Assembly (NCBI RefSeq): GCF_012911015.1
Contig: NZ_WVVV01000006.1
Span: 212,830 to 276,829 of the forward strand
DNA length: 64,000 nucleotides
Source of the DNA: Chelativorans sp. ZYF759
GTDB lineage: Bacteria > Pseudomonadota > Alphaproteobacteria > Rhizobiales > Rhizobiaceae
Reading direction: 5' to 3'
Below, in pieces: positions 61,513 to 64,000 of this stretch. Under the pieces are notes generated by a model. That model saw nothing but the letters and a program-made list of their open reading frames with translations, was not told where the DNA came from and ran no database searches. The first letter of the stretch is position 1. Every line of letters starts with the position of its first letter. Position numbers and translations under genes: made by a program.

Positions 61513-63042
61513 CTACTCAAGCGCTTCAGGAACGTAGGCAGGAACCGGGATTTCGGCACGGAAGACGTAGCCGTCGTCCTCGGACAGTGTGATCTTGCCA
61601 CCCCATTTCCGCTCCACCAGGCCGGTGATCAGGCGATGACCGAAACCGCTCCCGGCGGCGGTATCTCGACGCTGCTCCAAGCAGCCCCGATCGCGCCACT
61701 CCATCTCCAGACGGGAGGCCGTACCGCTCGACTTCAGCCTCCAGCCCAAGCTGACACGTCCGTCCTTGGCGGCCAGGGATCCATATTTGGACGAATTGGT
61801 CGCGAGCTCATGCAGGACGAGCGCCAGATCGAAGCTCAGGGCGGCGGGCAGCAGCACATCGCGGCCGTCCATGTCGATACTTTCGCGGAAACCGGCAAGC
61901 GCTGTGTCCGCCAGCGTGCGGAGCCGCGTCTGCGTCCAGCCATCCTGGGAAATGAGGTAATTGGTACGGGCGAGAGAATCGAGCCGCGCGCGAAACGATT
62001 GCGCCGGCAGGTCCTCCTTCGCCGAGCCCATCGTCTGGTTGAAAAGCGATTGCACGAGCTGAAACATATTGCCGGAGCGATGCGCCATTTCGCGGATCAC
62101 GAGGCGTCGCCGTTCGCTGATGCGAGCCTGTCTCACGCTCGTCGCCACGATGTTCGAGACAGACAGAAGGAAATCGGCATCAGCCCTGTCGAAGTTCCTC
62201 AATTCGGTGGTGTGCACGCCGAAGACTCCGTAGGGTCTGCCTTCGTCCCCTGCGATCACGACGCTCAATCCGCTGCGCACGCCGTGCTCGTGCAACAGCG
62301 GCGGCCCGCTGAAGCGCGTTTCTGTCCCCAGGTCGTGGACAATGACGGGGTCGCCGCTCATCAGCGTGTATCCGGCCTGGGATTCCTCATCGATACCGAC
62401 GATGCCCTTGCCGACGAGACCGTCGGCCCAGCCAATGCCCTCGACCAGTCTGAGCGCGTCGGCGCTCGGCGTGAATTCGAGGATCTTGGCCATGGGCACG
62501 GAAAGGACGTCCGCAGTGACCTCCACAGCCCGCCGCAATGTGCGGGAGATGTCTTCTTCGGCCAAGGCGAAGGTGCCGAGTTCCGAAACAGCCTGTTGCT
62601 GCGCCAGACGGCGCTGGATCTGCCGCCTTGCCTCGATCCTGTCGGTCGCGTCCTGGCAAATGCCGGTCAGATAACGGTGACCGTCCGACCCTTCTACAAT
62701 TCCGCCCCTTGCCTCGATCCAGATCGCTTCCGAGCCGCCCATCGGGCGGTTGCGGTAGCGGACCTCGTAGGTGCCGCCGGTCTCCACCGCGGATTGAACC
62801 GCTGCCAGAACCCCGGCCAGATCGTCCTCGTGGATGTCGCGAGCAAAGGACTGAAACGTCCCGTCGAAGGTGCCGGCCGGCAGGTCGTGGATGCGTTCCA
62901 GATTGCGTGACCAGGCGAGTGTCTCGCCATCGATCCTCCAGCGCCAGATGCCCACGCCGCCCGCGACGAGGGCAGCCTCGGCTTCTTCGCCAAGCGCCAG
63001 GAAGAGGTCGTCGTCGCGCGAGTCCGTATCGGCTCCGGGCAT
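61513..63042 (-). CDS. PAS-GAF sensor histidine kinase, HWE type
   Basis: A 509-residue soluble sensor kinase. A PAS domain (about 25-140) contains GIWRWRIDGETLAWSRNLER; a GAF domain follows (about 150-310) with LRRAVEVTADVLSVPMAKIL. The phosphoacceptor region is IREMAHRSGNMFQLVQSLFN with H321; the ATPase N box is VLHELATNSSKYGSLAAKDG. The family-naming WxE motif reads W449-R-D. No transmembrane helix is seen. No response regulator is adjacent. GGGGGGA precedes the ATG. HWE kinases often signal light or general stress in alphaproteobacteria. Confidence 0.88.
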   Translation of the reverse strand: MPGADTDSRDDDLFLALGEEAEAALVAGGVGIWRWRIDGETLAWSRNLERIHDLPAGTFDGTFQSFARDIHEDDLAGVLAAVQSAVETGGTYEVRYRNRPMGGSEAIWIEARGGIVEGSDGHRYLTGICQDATDRIEARRQIQRRLAQQQAVSELGTFALAEEDISRTLRRAVEVTADVLSVPMAKILEFTPSADALRLVEGIGWADGLVGKGIVGIDEESQAGYTLMSGDPVIVHDLGTETRFSGPPLLHEHGVRSGLSVVIAGDEGRPYGVFGVHTTELRNFDRADADFLLSVSNIVATSVRQARISERRRLVIREMAHRSGNMFQLVQSLFNQTMGSAKEDLPAQSFRARLDSLARTNYLISQDGWTQTRLRTLADTALAGFRESIDMDGRDVLLPAALSFDLALVLHELATNSSKYGSLAAKDGRVSLGWRLKSSGTASRLEMEWRDRGCLEQRRDTAAGSGFGHRLITGLVERKWGGKITLSEDDGYVFRAEIPVPAYVPEALE

Positions 63043-63104
63043 GATTTGGTCCCCCCAAGGGCCATGAAGGTCTGCGGCTACCTACACCGGCAGTGGACCT
63101 CCTT

Positions 63105-63139
63105 CAAGAAGAAGGCCGGCCCCCTCCCGGGGACCGGCC
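63105..63139 (-). terminator. Terminator hairpin after the L,D-transpeptidase gene
   Basis: On the minus strand GGCCGGTCCCC, a four-base loop and GGGGGCCGGCC make a long GC stem with one G-U pair, followed by the T-rich TTCTTCTTG. It lies 28 bases after the transpeptidase stop and upstream of the kinase gene. Confidence 0.65.
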
Positions 63140-63166
63140 CTTCGTTCTGTTGGTTTGGCCCACAAA

Positions 63167-64000
63167 TCAGCTGGAAGGCGTTCTCAACTGGCGAACCCTG
63201 TCGAGCGATTTGGCCAAATGGCTGTCGCGGCTGTAGACATCGTCATAGAAGCCGACCTTGCCGCCTGCCTCCGGGAAGGCGGTGAAATACGCCACGTAGA
63301 CGGGCACTTCGATATTCAGATCTTCGCGGGAATGCGGACGCTGGAGGCGTCCGGCGACATCCTGATCACTCCAGCCCAGGACAGCTGCCGCCATTGCACG
63401 CGGATCATCAAGGCGGATGCAGCCATTGCTGAGCGCGCGGTTGGACCGGTCAAAGAGATGACGGTCGGGCGTGTCGTGCATGTATATCGCGTGGCGATTG
63501 GGGAACATGATCTTCAACTCGCCGAGCGCGTTGCGCGGACCCGGCGTCTGGCGGACATCATAAGGAATATTGGCACCGTAACGACCCCAGTCGATCGAGG
63601 CCGAAGACACACGCTGACCATTTCGGTTGGTGACCTCGAACCCAGAGCGGTCGAGATAGCCCGGGTCGTCGATCAGCCGCGACAGATAGGTATTCACCAG
63701 AATCGAGCGCGGGACGCCCCAGAAGGGATGGAATTCGACGTATGAGACCCGGTCCTTGAAGAAATAGGTCTGGCGTGAGGACGTCCCGTAGATGGCTCGC
63801 ATGTTGAGCTTCTCCACGCCGTCCTCGAAATACTGCGCACGATAAGAAGGCGCATTCAGAAAGACGAAACGCTCGGTGAGATCGGATGGAAGCCAGCGCA
63901 GCCTCTCGAGAGCAAGCTTCACCTTTTCGACTCGGCTCGCGACCGAATCGCCAGCGAGTCCCCTCACGGTCTGCGGTCCGATGACGCCGTCCACCTGCAG
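63167..64000 (-). CDS. L,D-transpeptidase, C-terminal part
   Basis: Open at the right edge; 277 residues up to the stop at 63167. The first visible residues LQVDGVIGPQTVRGL are the end of a peptidoglycan-binding (PGBD_1) domain. The YkuD catalytic domain follows, with HDTP, then DRSNRALSNGCIRLDDP, where Cys is the nucleophile of the S-x-G-C-I-R-L motif. This is the YcbB-like large L,D-transpeptidase type that crosslinks 3-3 peptides in the wall. The N-terminus and any signal peptide lie outside the window. Confidence 0.93.
   Translation of the reverse strand: MQVDGVIGPQTVRGLAGDSVASRVEKVKLALERLRWLPSDLTERFVFLNAPSYRAQYFEDGVEKLNMRAIYGTSSRQTYFFKDRVSYVEFHPFWGVPRSILVNTYLSRLIDDPGYLDRSGFEVTNRNGQRVSSASIDWGRYGANIPYDVRQTPGPRNALGELKIMFPNRHAIYMHDTPDRHLFDRSNRALSNGCIRLDDPRAMAAAVLGWSDQDVAGRLQRPHSREDLNIEVPVYVAYFTAFPEAGGKVGFYDDVYSRDSHLAKSLDRVRQLRTPSS

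Overview
The window is a GC-rich stretch of chromosome from an alphaproteobacterium, most likely of the order Hyphomicrobiales (Rhizobiales). The placement rests on gene content and order: a 14-gene nuo operon that continues into birA, rnj, a methylmalonyl-CoA epimerase gene and a DUF1467 gene; a fused secDF next to yajC; phosphatidylcholine synthase; a tandem cold-shock-domain protein beside a DUF192 gene; and a one-cysteine DksA. The Na+-coupled transporter families (SSS and SbtA) would suit a saline or marine habitat, but that is inference. No insertion sequence, phage gene, CRISPR array, rRNA operon or plasmid function was seen; four tRNA genes are present.

Layout. 1-7.3 kb: the 5' part of a fused 2-oxoacid:ferredoxin oxidoreductase gene with a divergent Lrp/AsnC regulator, a LapA-like protein, tRNA-Asp, tRNA-Val(UAC), a cytochrome P450, a DUF892 ferritin-like protein, a small unknown protein and a divergent FdhF/YdeP-type molybdopterin oxidoreductase. 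7.3-10.7 kb: SSS symporter, MscS channel and two small unknown proteins. 10.7-15.0 kb: yajC-secDF followed by two homologues of mitochondrial complex I assembly factors (Mth938/NDUFAF3 and squalene-phytoene-synthase-like/NDUFAF6). 15.2-16.1 kb: a DUF815 ATPase.

16.1-35.2 kb is one long leftward operon: nuoABC-orf59-nuoDEF-HhH protein-nuoG-nuoH-orf63-nuoIJKLMN-birA-rnj-epimerase-DUF1467. Two small two-helix membrane proteins (59 and 63 residues) sit inside it, the second with 4-base ATGA overlaps on both sides. Together with the assembly-factor homologues nearby, respiratory complex I is the dominant theme of the window.

35.5-48 kb: a FliO-like protein, GH13 alpha-glucosidase, dksA, rimO, a glutathione transferase, an NCS2 purine permease, a tightly packed DUF2182-DUF1326-pcs-qor operon, a UbiH-family hydroxylase and an AEC transporter. 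48-64 kb: hspQ, an sbtA-sbtB pair, nadK, tRNA-Tyr, rlmB, DUF3126, cysE, a crotonase, a YcaQ-type glycosylase, two coupled alpha/beta hydrolases, DUF192, cold-shock protein, glyoxalase, two small conserved proteins, gph, tRNA-Val(CAC), an OmpA-family protein, a HWE-type histidine kinase and a partial L,D-transpeptidase.

Most of the window is ordinary housekeeping DNA. The best candidates for something undescribed are the two small nuo-operon membrane proteins, the cysteine-rich DUF2182/DUF1326 pair coupled to phosphatidylcholine synthesis, and the overlapping inverted repeats upstream of the cold-shock gene.
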